Below, in pieces: positions 8,011-17,163 of a stretch of 39,434 nucleotides of DNA. The notes under the pieces are model-generated. The model was not told the origin of the DNA, searched no databases, and worked only from the letters and a program-made list of their open reading frames with translations. Position 1 is the stretch's first letter. Each line of letters starts with the position of its first letter. Source of the DNA: Saprospiraceae bacterium (GTDB taxonomy: Bacteria > Bacteroidota > Bacteroidia > Chitinophagales > Saprospiraceae); NCBI GenBank assembly GCA_013140975.1, contig JABFRV010000033.1, positions 1 to 39,434 on the forward strand, written 5' to 3'. A program made the translations under genes and the position numbers.

Positions 8011-10815
8011 CTACTTTCCAAGTATTGCTTTATGAGTAATGCTTGTTCCATTTGCCAAAAAAAGTTTGATTAAATAAAATCCGGGAAGGAGCTCATATGT
8101 TGAAATAAGTTCTGGAGGATGAGAGTAATTCCATACTTCTTTTCCTGATAAATTGAATAAAGTAATCTTACGAATTGACTGTGGATTATTCAATATAATT
8201 TTATTAGGTGCGATTTGAATTCTGTTGGTTTCAGAATTAGAATTACTAACATCTGTGTTTCTAATTGTCACTTTTACAGGAATTCTTGCACTTCTGCACT
8301 TTTTGACGTTTCTTTTTATCTTCCAATCATAAAAATAATGATACTCTGCTTCGCCAATCGCAGAATGTAAGAAAGTAATTATGTCAGAATTCTCAATTGG
8401 ATATTGGAATCCTTTATCCGATCTAAATAACCAGGGAGATTTATTTAAAAAATTCTTTCTATTGAGATGCTCTGCGGTCGTTAAATAATAAGTACCAATA
8501 TTTCTAAACAGTTCGAAATCTATTTTAACATTATTTTTACCTATTACAAGATCCACATCCTGTGAATCAATAGCAATTCCCAGACTATCTTTTAAGATTA
8601 TTCTTCTTAGTCCAGTTCTGTCTGTATACAAAGTTACAGAATCCAATGTGCAATCTTCTGTAACTCGAAAATACATTCCGCCATTTAATGTCTGTACATG
8701 AAACTGTATTGAACTATACTCAGGAGTTACTAAACCAGCATTCACTTTAGCGTACTCATTATTGCTAAATCTTTCAAGCCAGAATTCAGTTGTGCTCAAC
8801 AACAAAGGTGTTTGATACTGTTGTCCGGTAAAAATTGGAATAACATCTGTTTCTTTATTAAACCAATTCGTTAAATCTGAATCGGCTTTTAACAAAAGAG
8901 ACGCAGATCCTAAAATTGTTGTATCACGAACCAAAGGCGGAACCAATTGGCTTACTCTAATCACGTTCAATGTATCTGATACAAACTCTCTACATTGACC
9001 CTGAACAGTTCCGTAATACATACCACTCCCTTTAATCGTTAATTGATCGGATGTTGAATTATTGTTCCACTTTATGGCATTGTATGACTCTATACGAATT
9101 GTCAGAATTTCATCCGAACATAAGATAACTTCTCCACTGTTACTCAATTTTGGATTCTCTTTAGGATCTATTTCTATATAAATTGGTTTTGAAATTACAA
9201 GACATCTTTGTTCATCTAGAGCCTTGCAATAATAAACTCCGGATTGAGAAACCGTAATAATGTTCGTTAATTCACCAGTGTTCCATTCAAAATCTGCATA
9301 TTTCTTAACAGGTTTTAATTCCTGGCTATCACCATTGCAAAGAACTTTTTTGCCTTCAAAATTTAGCAATAAGTTTACAACCCCGCAACCTGATTCTGTT
9401 ATCGTGTAAAACTGATTGGCACTACTATTAATTATTGTTGAAACTTTGCCATTGGGCCAATGAATTATAGCACTATCTACCTTTGAGTTACTACCTAGTC
9501 CGAAATGTACCTGATAGCTATTCTGAATTCCAAATGATTCACCGGATCTAAGCTCACGCATTTGGATTTTTCCATTCGTATAAATTTTTACTCTTGCTCC
9601 GATCGCATTATAATTTGATTCTTCGCCGATGAGATTAAAAACTATATAATTATTTTGATTGGGAATTCCTATGAAGATTCTGTTGCGGATTTCATTCGGA
9701 TAATTGATAAAGTCACCAAAAGAGGCAAGAATATCTTGTGATCCATCCTGATTAAAATCTGCAATTGCACATGAATTTATTGGCGTACTTATAAATTCTG
9801 TTTTTGACTTTACAAATCTCATACTTCTCTGATTCAACCAAATTTCACTTTTTTCACCTACAATTATAAAATCAAGATCCATATCGTTGTCAAAATCTTT
9901 CATAATAACCTGCATACCATTTCCATTATATGCAAATCCTGAAGCTGGGGTAACATCATCAAACGTATGATCAGTTTTTTGTTTGAAAATTAAGCTTGGT
10001 GTATAATGATTTAAAACAACAATATCTTGCAAGCCATCATTGTCTAAATCTCCAATTTCTGAAACCCAGGTCTGATCGAGTACGGAAATATTTTTTGCAT
10101 CAGCAACTTCGGAAAAGATGCCATTGTTATTTTGAAAAAAAAGATTTCTTCTTCTTCTGTCATTTGGATCAGCGACATCAGGCCTGCACCTTGATATATA
10201 AAGGTCCATATCGGAATCATTGTCTATGTCTGACCAAACACAGCCATAGTTTCCATAATCTGAATCTTTTTCGTTAAAAGTTAAATCAATCTTATTCGTG
10301 TCGCGTTTTAATTCACCATTCACATTAAGATACAGTCGTGATTCTTCAAACTCTCCACAAACAAACAGATCAGGAAATGAATTCTTATCCAGATCAATTA
10401 GGCTTGCAGCTTGAGAATAATATGGAGTTTCGTCAATGAATTCTTTACCAAAATTTCCTTCCTTATCTTGTTTATACAGTACTACACCATAACTCTCTCC
10501 GGAAAGAATAATATCATTTGTTTTATCCTGATTGATATCAACTACATTCACTGACCAGGGATTACCGTCAAGTTCATTATCTATTTGATTCCAATAGAAT
10601 TCATTGGTTCCAGAGTTTATGCCGAGCCATAATTCCGTTGATTGGTGAATGATTAATAGATCAGGAATGAAATCTCCATTTACATCAGACGTACTTAAAG
10701 TTGTTCCACTATTAAATATTTTACCTAACTCTTGTGTTTGAAAAGATATTTGGCAAAAAATATGTAATGAAAAACAACAATGAAGTAATACGAATAAGCA
10801 GCTTGTCCGTGACAT
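8011..10815 (-). CDS. FG-GAP/VCBS propeller protein with ASPIC/UnbV domain, T9SS cargo
   Basis: A secreted protein of 934 residues. A signal peptide ends before Q22. Residues about 35-365 carry seven FG-GAP/VCBS-type Asp-rich loops, for example DVNGDFIPD (44), DIDNDSDMD (196), DLDNDGLQD (256) and DFDNDMDLD (307), expected to bind calcium in a beta-propeller. Next comes an ASPIC/UnbV domain (about 402-473: IGARVKIYTNGK... SGESFG... HFGLG... IHWPNG). Ig-like Cys-containing modules fill the middle and a type A T9SS sorting domain ends the protein (ITLFNLSGKEVW... LLPGFYLIKL). Only 45 nt after the next cargo gene upstream, so likely co-transcribed. Probable surface adhesin or binding protein; the ligand is unknown. 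Confidence 0.88.
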   Translation of the reverse strand: MSRTSCLFVLLHCCFSLHIFCQISFQTQELGKIFNSGTTLSTSDVNGDFIPDLLIIHQSTELWLGINSGTNEFYWNQIDNELDGNPWSVNVVDINQDKTNDIILSGESYGVVLYKQDKEGNFGKEFIDETPYYSQAASLIDLDKNSFPDLFVCGEFEESRLYLNVNGELKRDTNKIDLTFNEKDSDYGNYGCVWSDIDNDSDMDLYISRCRPDVADPNDRRRRNLFFQNNNGIFSEVADAKNISVLDQTWVSEIGDLDNDGLQDIVVLNHYTPSLIFKQKTDHTFDDVTPASGFAYNGNGMQVIMKDFDNDMDLDFIIVGEKSEIWLNQRSMRFVKSKTEFISTPINSCAIADFNQDGSQDILASFGDFINYPNEIRNRIFIGIPNQNNYIVFNLIGEESNYNAIGARVKIYTNGKIQMRELRSGESFGIQNSYQVHFGLGSNSKVDSAIIHWPNGKVSTIINSSANQFYTITESGCGVVNLLLNFEGKKVLCNGDSQELKPVKKYADFEWNTGELTNIITVSQSGVYYCKALDEQRCLVISKPIYIEIDPKENPKLSNSGEVILCSDEILTIRIESYNAIKWNNNSTSDQLTIKGSGMYYGTVQGQCREFVSDTLNVIRVSQLVPPLVRDTTILGSASLLLKADSDLTNWFNKETDVIPIFTGQQYQTPLLLSTTEFWLERFSNNEYAKVNAGLVTPEYSSIQFHVQTLNGGMYFRVTEDCTLDSVTLYTDRTGLRRIILKDSLGIAIDSQDVDLVIGKNNVKIDFELFRNIGTYYLTTAEHLNRKNFLNKSPWLFRSDKGFQYPIENSDIITFLHSAIGEAEYHYFYDWKIKRNVKKCRSARIPVKVTIRNTDVSNSNSETNRIQIAPNKIILNNPQSIRKITLFNLSGKEVWNYSHPPELISTYELLPGFYLIKLFLANGTSITHKAILGK

Positions 10816-10860
10816 AAAGCCAAAGGTAAAACAAAAAATATTATCAGCAGGAATTCAGAC

Positions 10861-13800
10861 TTACTTCACTAGCGTAACATCGCCGTAAAGTTTTTCAGTC
10901 TCTCCATTCTTCCATTCAATTTCAAGTACCCAAACGAATACTCCAGGAATTACTTTTTCATCGCGGAATCCACCTTTCCATCCATTTGCAGGAGTATTTG
11001 GCTCAAAATTTTGATTCGTCCAAACTAATTCTCCCCAACGATCATAGATATTCATCCATCTTACTGTTTTGTAAGAATCTGGTTTTACAACAGGGAAAAA
11101 TTCATCATTTATATTATCGCCATTCGGACTAAATACATTTGGAACCCATATCCCTCTTTCCTCGATTCTTACTCTAACTGTTGCTGTTGCTGTGCAACCA
11201 TTTATATCTGTAATGAGAACTGAAAATGTTTCATCTTTTGTCAAGCCCGTAATAGTTGGATAAGGACAGTTTGTGCAACTTAATCCATATGCAGGAGACC
11301 ATTCGTACTTAGCAATCTCGCTTGTCGGTATAGAATAGACAGGTTTCAAATCATGTTTGTCTCCTGTAAATAAAGTGACTTCAGGTTTAACATCTATTTC
11401 AATTGGAGTTGCTTCTATAACGGTCAATTGATCCGTAACTTCACAACCATTATCATCTACAACACGTAATCTATGTGTGCCTGGGCTTACACTTAATGGT
11501 ACATTTGGATTAACAAGCGAACCATTCAAATAGTAGGTATAATTCGGCTTTCCACCTGTAATATTTAATATATTCACTTGTCCCGGATCTTCAACACATT
11601 TCGGTTGGTTTACATTGAAATTAATTTTTGTAGGAACATTTTGATCTTTGTTAATATTCACGACATCTGTAGAAGTACAGCCATTACTTAGATCTGTAAC
11701 TGTCATTATATAATCACCTTCTTTATTGACTGTTGGATTTGGAGTATTAGATCCACTTAGAATTGATCCATTAATTGTAGACCAATCGATTCTAAATAAT
11801 GTTGGATTGCCTTGAATATTTCCATTCAAGTTCAATTGATTTATTTTACAAGTTAATAGTTGCGGGTTTCCTGCATCAATATCCGGAGTTTTTAAATTCT
11901 CAAGAACTTCTACAGTATCAATTTTTAAACAATTATTAGTCTGGTCTTTAACTTCAAGAATGTATTTACCAATCTTATTTACTGAAACTGTTGGATTCGA
12001 TCCTAATACATTACCATTTAAATCCTTCCAGGTAAATACAATATTCGTTCCATTACTTGATCCTTTAGAATCTAAAACTGCGTTCTTTTTTACACAAGTA
12101 AGTATATCAACAGTACTACTTGCTGCAACAGGAATTGCTTTATCTTCAACGATATTAATATCTTTAAAAGAAGTACAGAAATTATTTTGGTCAGTTACCG
12201 TAAGTCTATAAGTACCTGCTGCTCCAGCCTTTATTGATTTTTGATTTTGAGCACCAATAATCTGTCCATTGGAAGTAGACCAATCGAAATTTAAGTTTAA
12301 TCCTTGTGTGTTATTTTTAATATCAAGATCAAGGGATGTTGTATTACAGTTCCACACTAAGTCAGTTCCTAAATTAACCGGAGGAGAAGCGGTATCAATT
12401 CCTACAACAATTGTCTGTGTAGTATTACATCCATTTACCGGATCTTCTACATATAGAATGTAGGTTCCTGGTTTGCTAATCTGCGGATTAAGAGAGTTGC
12501 CGTTAATTATTGGATTTCCTTGTGCTGATGTCCAGCTATACAAGAGAGAGTTTCCACTTGTTGTCGATGCATTCGCTGTTAATTGTAAAGAAGTTACTTT
12601 ACAATTTAGTACAGCCGGTGGTGCAATTGCTGCAACTGGACTATTTTTATCCGGATTAATTGTAATAAGCTTTGTATCCTGACAACCATTTGTTGTATCG
12701 ATAACTGTAAGTCTGAATGTACCGGAACTGCCAACTGTTAATTTGTTCGTTCCCTGACCTGCGTCAATAATTCCGTTTCCAGTCCATATATATCGCAAAT
12801 GATCATAATTAGAAGAGTTAGAGGCATCAATAATTTTTTGCTTATCCTTACAATTAAAAATTGTATCTCCTAATATTTCAACAGTGGGTGTTTTTTTATC
12901 TTCCGTTACTTGAACACTGTCAATAAAAATACAATGTCCGATTGTATCTTCTACTTCAATATAATATTTTCCACCTTTATCAACATTTATAGAATTGGTA
13001 CTAGCGCCTGATGTAATATTTCCTGTAATCGTTGTCCAATTAATTTTAGCATTTTTAGCAACTATAGTAGAATTGATTTTAACGTTTAGGATGCTGCAAT
13101 TTACAGGAAGAGGTGTACTAATTTTCAAAGATGGGCTTGATCGTAGATCTGTAACTTCAATGGAATCCAATGTTGTACAATTATTGTCTTCATTCACTAC
13201 ACGTATATAAACTTTACCTGCCTGAAGAATTTTCTTTTCAAACAGACCGTCTTCAACAACATTGGTTCCTCCTGGTAAAGACCAGTAGTATTTAAATTTT
13301 CCTTGTTGAATATCTTGCGTTGGCAAAACATTATGTTCTTCTATTTTGCAATCAATGATAAGATCTTGTCCTAATTCAACTTTTGGGAAATCAACATTCT
13401 CCATAATATTCCAATATGCAGTATCGACACATTTAGTTGATTTATCCATAACCACTAGTTTGACTTCACCTGGTTTGTTAATATCTACATTGGTAATATC
13501 TTTTATTTGTTTCTGATCAGGAGTAATCCAGGTCAGACTATAAATAGATGTATCTGTTGGATTGGATTTTAAAGACACAAAAGGTTTATTGCAATCAATT
13601 AAACTATCTCCTGTGATTACACCAGATGGTAATGAACCATCTCCATCTACTTTTACAGATGTAATAAATTCACAACCCGTGTTCTTATCAACAATTTTAA
13701 GTGTATATTTTCCAGGGTTTATTGCTTTCGCAAAAGGAGTTCCCTGACCCGTTATAATATTGCTTCCTGGCGTCCAGCTATATGAATAATTTCCTGTTCC

Positions 13801-14937
13801 CTGAGTAACAAATCCATTTAACCTAAAAGTATCTTTATTACAAGTTGGCTTACCATCAACATCAAGAATTCCTTCAAGTTGATCAGCTGTTTCAACATCA
13901 ATTTCTGTTTCATCTTCACAAGTTCCAAGGTTAGAAGTGTAAATAATTTTTACTTTATACGTTCCGGCACCTTTTGCCTTAATTACTCCACCATAGTTTG
14001 TTAGAATTGTTCCTCCATTAGAAGCTGTCCAAATGAATTTAATATTTGGACTTTTTGGCATCGTTGAAATGAGAGCATCAACTGTATATTCCTGAGAGTT
14101 ACAAGTAGGAGCCGGGAATGTCCTTAACTTTGCTTTCAAGTCAACAATTTCAACTTCAACTTCGTCCTCATCCTTACATTTTTGATATAAAATTATATCA
14201 TCCAAACCAAAAGTACTTCTAGATCCTCTTGATTCACGAATACATAAGTTTGTCGAAGCACTTGTTGCTACAAAGCAAGTTCTAAATTCTATCCAGTTAC
14301 AAATTGGTACATAAGCCGATTCACCTAATAATACACCGTTCGCTTCCGCTTTAAAATGCATAGGTGCTCCAAACTTATTCATCTTCGTTACTCTATAACT
14401 AAAAAAGTATGTTCCACCAGGTTTCGTAGGAACAGTTTGGCACCAAACACCGAGTCCGGCAGTACCATTTGCTTCACCAAGAAAAATATTACCACTGGTA
14501 CCGCATCTAAAAAGTGCCTCATACTCTTGTGGCATATCGGTAATAGCATAATTTCCAGGAGGCAAACTTCCAGTTGGAGTCTGCTGCAAAGTCATAGTTG
14601 TAGTAAACCCTGCATTACCTGCTTCAAAATCACCATTCACAATCAGATTATCGCTTTCTGATTCTGCCTTTAATTTAAATTTATATCGTCCGGGAGCCAG
14701 TGTAACGATTGGATCCAAAGCTGTGGGATCTGAAAGACCTGTTGCCGGAGTCCATTCAACTTTTGAAGGAGTGTAGTTTGCATTTATACTTCCCTGAAGT
14801 TGTAGAATTTCTGTTGGATCGCAAGTGAATAAATCAGGACCTGCATTCACATCTAACTCACATCCTTGAGAATAAGCTTTGGATAGTGTAAAGAATGAAA
14901 CAAGAATTAAAATGGCTAGGAATCGAAGATTTTTCAT
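10861..14937 (-). CDS. Giant Ig-repeat surface protein with type B (gliding-motility-associated) C-terminal domain
   Basis: A 1358-residue secreted protein. The signal peptide ends at AYS before Q24. An N-terminal Ig-like module (about 26-92) is followed by a jelly-roll, galactose-binding-like domain (about 93-255, with NLIVNGDFEAGN and GLDDIILYQKC). About ten tandem Ig/PKD-like repeats of 80-95 residues follow, each opening with a Cys (DCN, NCK, TCK) and closing with a second Cys before a short beta strand, which suggests one disulfide per repeat. A SprB-like repeat (QPKCVEDPGQ... NGCEVTD) and a last PKD-like module precede the CHU_C/type B T9SS domain (PNVFSPNGDNINDEF... IYDRWGELVW... GVFVWVLEIEWKNG). 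Likely exported by T9SS and anchored at the surface as an adhesin. First gene of a two-gene unit with the FG-GAP protein. Confidence 0.9.
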   Translation of the reverse strand: MKNLRFLAILILVSFFTLSKAYSQGCELDVNAGPDLFTCDPTEILQLQGSINANYTPSKVEWTPATGLSDPTALDPIVTLAPGRYKFKLKAESESDNLIVNGDFEAGNAGFTTTMTLQQTPTGSLPPGNYAITDMPQEYEALFRCGTSGNIFLGEANGTAGLGVWCQTVPTKPGGTYFFSYRVTKMNKFGAPMHFKAEANGVLLGESAYVPICNWIEFRTCFVATSASTNLCIRESRGSRSTFGLDDIILYQKCKDEDEVEVEIVDLKAKLRTFPAPTCNSQEYTVDALISTMPKSPNIKFIWTASNGGTILTNYGGVIKAKGAGTYKVKIIYTSNLGTCEDETEIDVETADQLEGILDVDGKPTCNKDTFRLNGFVTQGTGNYSYSWTPGSNIITGQGTPFAKAINPGKYTLKIVDKNTGCEFITSVKVDGDGSLPSGVITGDSLIDCNKPFVSLKSNPTDTSIYSLTWITPDQKQIKDITNVDINKPGEVKLVVMDKSTKCVDTAYWNIMENVDFPKVELGQDLIIDCKIEEHNVLPTQDIQQGKFKYYWSLPGGTNVVEDGLFEKKILQAGKVYIRVVNEDNNCTTLDSIEVTDLRSSPSLKISTPLPVNCSILNVKINSTIVAKNAKINWTTITGNITSGASTNSINVDKGGKYYIEVEDTIGHCIFIDSVQVTEDKKTPTVEILGDTIFNCKDKQKIIDASNSSNYDHLRYIWTGNGIIDAGQGTNKLTVGSSGTFRLTVIDTTNGCQDTKLITINPDKNSPVAAIAPPAVLNCKVTSLQLTANASTTSGNSLLYSWTSAQGNPIINGNSLNPQISKPGTYILYVEDPVNGCNTTQTIVVGIDTASPPVNLGTDLVWNCNTTSLDLDIKNNTQGLNLNFDWSTSNGQIIGAQNQKSIKAGAAGTYRLTVTDQNNFCTSFKDINIVEDKAIPVAASSTVDILTCVKKNAVLDSKGSSNGTNIVFTWKDLNGNVLGSNPTVSVNKIGKYILEVKDQTNNCLKIDTVEVLENLKTPDIDAGNPQLLTCKINQLNLNGNIQGNPTLFRIDWSTINGSILSGSNTPNPTVNKEGDYIMTVTDLSNGCTSTDVVNINKDQNVPTKINFNVNQPKCVEDPGQVNILNITGGKPNYTYYLNGSLVNPNVPLSVSPGTHRLRVVDDNGCEVTDQLTVIEATPIEIDVKPEVTLFTGDKHDLKPVYSIPTSEIAKYEWSPAYGLSCTNCPYPTITGLTKDETFSVLITDINGCTATATVRVRIEERGIWVPNVFSPNGDNINDEFFPVVKPDSYKTVRWMNIYDRWGELVWTNQNFEPNTPANGWKGGFRDEKVIPGVFVWVLEIEWKNGETEKLYGDVTLVK

Positions 14938-15023
14938 GATTGTTTAAATAGATTAAGAAAATGGCTCAATTTCGAGTTGGCTCAGTCATTGAATAAGACC
15001 CCTTGAAATTGTAAATCGTTGGT

Positions 15024-15053
15024 TAAAATTAGAATAATATTTGCAAAATCAAA
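15024..15053 (-). promoter_or_regulatory. Probable promoter of the adhesin gene pair
   Basis: On the minus strand TTTG (15053-15050), an 18-nt spacer and TAATTTTA (15031-15024), one base off TAnnTTTG. It leaves a leader of about 80 nt. Confidence 0.45.
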
Positions 15054-15055
15054 GG

Positions 15056-15078
15056 AATTGTAAAATATATTTACAATT
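15056..15078. repeat. Operator-like inverted repeat upstream of the adhesin promoter
   Basis: AATTGTAAA (15056-15064) and TTTACAATT (15070-15078) form a perfect 9-bp inverted repeat around ATATA, ending 2 nt from the -33 box. A further copy of the half-site AATTGTAAA sits at 15007-15015 just past the expected transcription start. The rest of the 14938-15454 spacer is AT-rich and holds nothing else I can support. Confidence 0.4.
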
Positions 15079-15454
15079 GGTGTACCAATTATTAAATTAA
15101 TTAAATATATAATGTGTAATATATTGTTTATTAACATATTATAAATAATAAATAAAATTAATTTAAAATGTGTCTAATAATTTTCTAAAGGTAAAATTCC
15201 CGATAATCAAAATATTTATCGATTCTAAGGGGCTTATAGCAACTAGAAAATTAGGAATTATGGACTTCCTCAGAATAGTAGACCAACCAAATAAGAGTAA
15301 AGCTGCCGATAAGAACTTCGTATTTAATATTCATATAGTAGTGACTTATTCCTATGAACACGATAGCTTGCAAGTCCCAATATGACCTATTTCGCGTGCC
15401 TAAAAAACACCACTAAGAAGATTTTATTTCACTTCTTTCAACAATACTTCAATA

Positions 15455-15871
15455 CTATTCTACCAATGTCCCATAATCCACCAATAATTCTTCACCAGGC
15501 AGAATATCACATAGAGCCTCAAAATATCTACCTTCATCAATACTCGCAACATTAGGTGAATCAGAATGATTCAAAAACAAGGAAAGATCAACATTCTTAA
15601 AACCTTTAGACGGAATGAAATAATGTTGCTCATCATACAAGCAAAAATTCTCCACTAATTCCCGGGAAGATCTAGGCAATGACTCAACTTCCTCAAAAGT
15701 TAACAACTCCCATTCCCCTTCTTCATCTGCAAACATACTTCTGCATCCTTTCGGAATACTCTGAATAGCAAATACACCAATACCATGCAAAGGAGAAGGA
15801 AGAAGTCGAACATAAGTAGTTCTTGTCAACTCTTCTATTAAATTCTTTTTATTTACTTCGTTAGTAATCAT
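15455..15871 (-). CDS. SET-domain protein methyltransferase-like
   Basis: A 138-residue protein that is essentially one SET domain. Visible motifs: the SPLHGIGVFAIQSIPKG start, the FLNHSDSPN motif forming part of the AdoMet/Lys channel, and the ILPGEELLVDYG end. No pre-SET or post-SET regions and no signal peptide, so it is cytoplasmic. Bacterial stand-alone SET proteins of this size probably methylate protein lysines, but the substrate is unknown. Monocistronic, flanked by spacers of 500 and 136 nt. Confidence 0.85.
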   Translation of the reverse strand: MITNEVNKKNLIEELTRTTYVRLLPSPLHGIGVFAIQSIPKGCRSMFADEEGEWELLTFEEVESLPRSSRELVENFCLYDEQHYFIPSKGFKNVDLSLFLNHSDSPNVASIDEGRYFEALCDILPGEELLVDYGTLVE

Positions 15872-16007
15872 TGATGGCTATTCGATTTTTATTCTTGTAA
15901 TTCAATATCCCTCTATATTCACTATAACAGATACTGCATTCTGAATTTTCGTTATTAAACAGAATGCATCTATTAATGTGCTTCGATGCTGACATATTAA
16001 GACTTAG

Positions 16008-16853
16008 CTACTTTATACATTTAAGAACATGACGTGTTTTTACTTCTACTTCCATATCCACCTTAATACCTCGAATATAGAATATCCCACTCAAATGTTC
16101 TAAATTTCCCTCCAATAAATCATCAATTAGTTTATACTCAGTTTTCTTTTTTGCAAAATTATTAAGTTCCCCAACAATAATAAATTGAGCTTCAAAAGGC
16201 AATACTCTATTATTATACTTTCTAAATTCAGACCTTCTTCTCATGTTAACATCCTTAATATTAATTCCTTTCTTAGGAATTGTATCTTTTAAATGGTATG
16301 AAAATGGACAATACTGATATTCTCTATTGCTAAAATAATCTTCAAGACTACTTGTAGTCATATAACCCCCTTCTAAATAAGAAAATTTAGATTTAGGATT
16401 TTTTAATTGATTCGGTTCTTCTAATATAAGCTTTTTGTTTAGTTTTAAAGAATCATATAATGATAAATAAAATTTTTCTAACCAATAATCTTCTTTCTCA
16501 ATAATAAATCCAAATGAATCCTGAAGTATACGATTCAGATCATCGATATTAATATTGGATTTATCTCTCTTCTTTATTGAAAGATTAACAAATGGTATGT
16601 CTTCTTTGTAACAAGATCGAGATACTAATGTATCAAATAAGTTCAAATCTCTAATTAGGCCGGTTAAATAACCATGGCCTTCGATTTCAGAGCCATTATT
16701 AATTAACACATATGGATACTTGTCAGTATAAATACTTGCCCTGATAAGTTCGTATTTTGATTTATTGTTAAAAGGTTTTATTCCAATATTGCATGAAGAA
16801 ACAATTAATATAAGAATTAAGACAAAGTATTTCAATTGAAAATTAAAAGGCAT
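16008..16853 (-). CDS. Lipoprotein of unknown function
   Basis: A 281-residue protein with a clear lipoprotein signal (KYFVLILILIVSSC, Cys21). I recognise no family. The mature part is Lys/Asn/Ile-rich, with mixed helix and strand, a Cys at SRSCYKED and another at YQYCPFSYH, and a basic patch NMRRRSEFRKYNNR. Base composition is more AT-rich than its neighbours and it stands alone, which would fit a lineage-specific or acquired gene, though that is inference. The 174-nt gap to tRNA-Asn holds a T12 run (16898-16909). Confidence 0.7.
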   Translation of the reverse strand: MPFNFQLKYFVLILILIVSSCNIGIKPFNNKSKYELIRASIYTDKYPYVLINNGSEIEGHGYLTGLIRDLNLFDTLVSRSCYKEDIPFVNLSIKKRDKSNINIDDLNRILQDSFGFIIEKEDYWLEKFYLSLYDSLKLNKKLILEEPNQLKNPKSKFSYLEGGYMTTSSLEDYFSNREYQYCPFSYHLKDTIPKKGINIKDVNMRRRSEFRKYNNRVLPFEAQFIIVGELNNFAKKKTEYKLIDDLLEGNLEHLSGIFYIRGIKVDMEVEVKTRHVLKCIK

Positions 16854-17027
16854 TTATTTAAGGGCATTTTATAGGAAATTGGTCATCAACATATGACTTT
16901 TTTTTTTTTGAGAGTCGCCACCATATAAACTTAGAAATTGTCTGATTATATTTAAAGCAATATATCAATATTCTAAAGATGGAATCATCCTTTAATTCGC
17001 TCATTTACATTCTCATTCTGTTACTTG

Positions 17028-17101
17028 TGGTCCCACTTGGGCTCGAACCAAGGACCCTCTGATTAACAGTCAGATGCTCTAACCGGCTGAGCTATGGGAC
17101 C
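17028..17101 (-). tRNA. tRNA-Asn (GTT)
   Basis: 74 nt on the minus strand. Acceptor GGTCCCA pairs with TGGGACC, discriminator A. The anticodon loop CTGTTAA between TCTGA and TCAGA gives anticodon GTT. The T arm has GGTTCGAGCC. CCA is not encoded. Confidence 0.97.
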
Positions 17102-17163
17102 TGTAATACCTACTTACTATAATTTGACGGCAAAGTTAATTTTCTTCTTATAATTTTATAGTA

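Noticed and set aside
11960-14661. Several plus-strand open frames inside the giant adhesin gene
   Set aside because: They are antisense shadows of the Ig-repeat gene; their periodic spacing follows the repeats and their translations show no family features.
15170-15385. A 71-codon plus-strand open frame in the adhesin/SET spacer
   Set aside because: No signal peptide, domain, promoter box or similarity to known proteins. The length is expected by chance in AT-rich DNA with few stops in one frame.
16898-16909. T12 homopolymer as a terminator for a nearby gene
   Set aside because: No stable hairpin precedes it on either strand; it lies upstream of the lipoprotein gene, not after a gene end.
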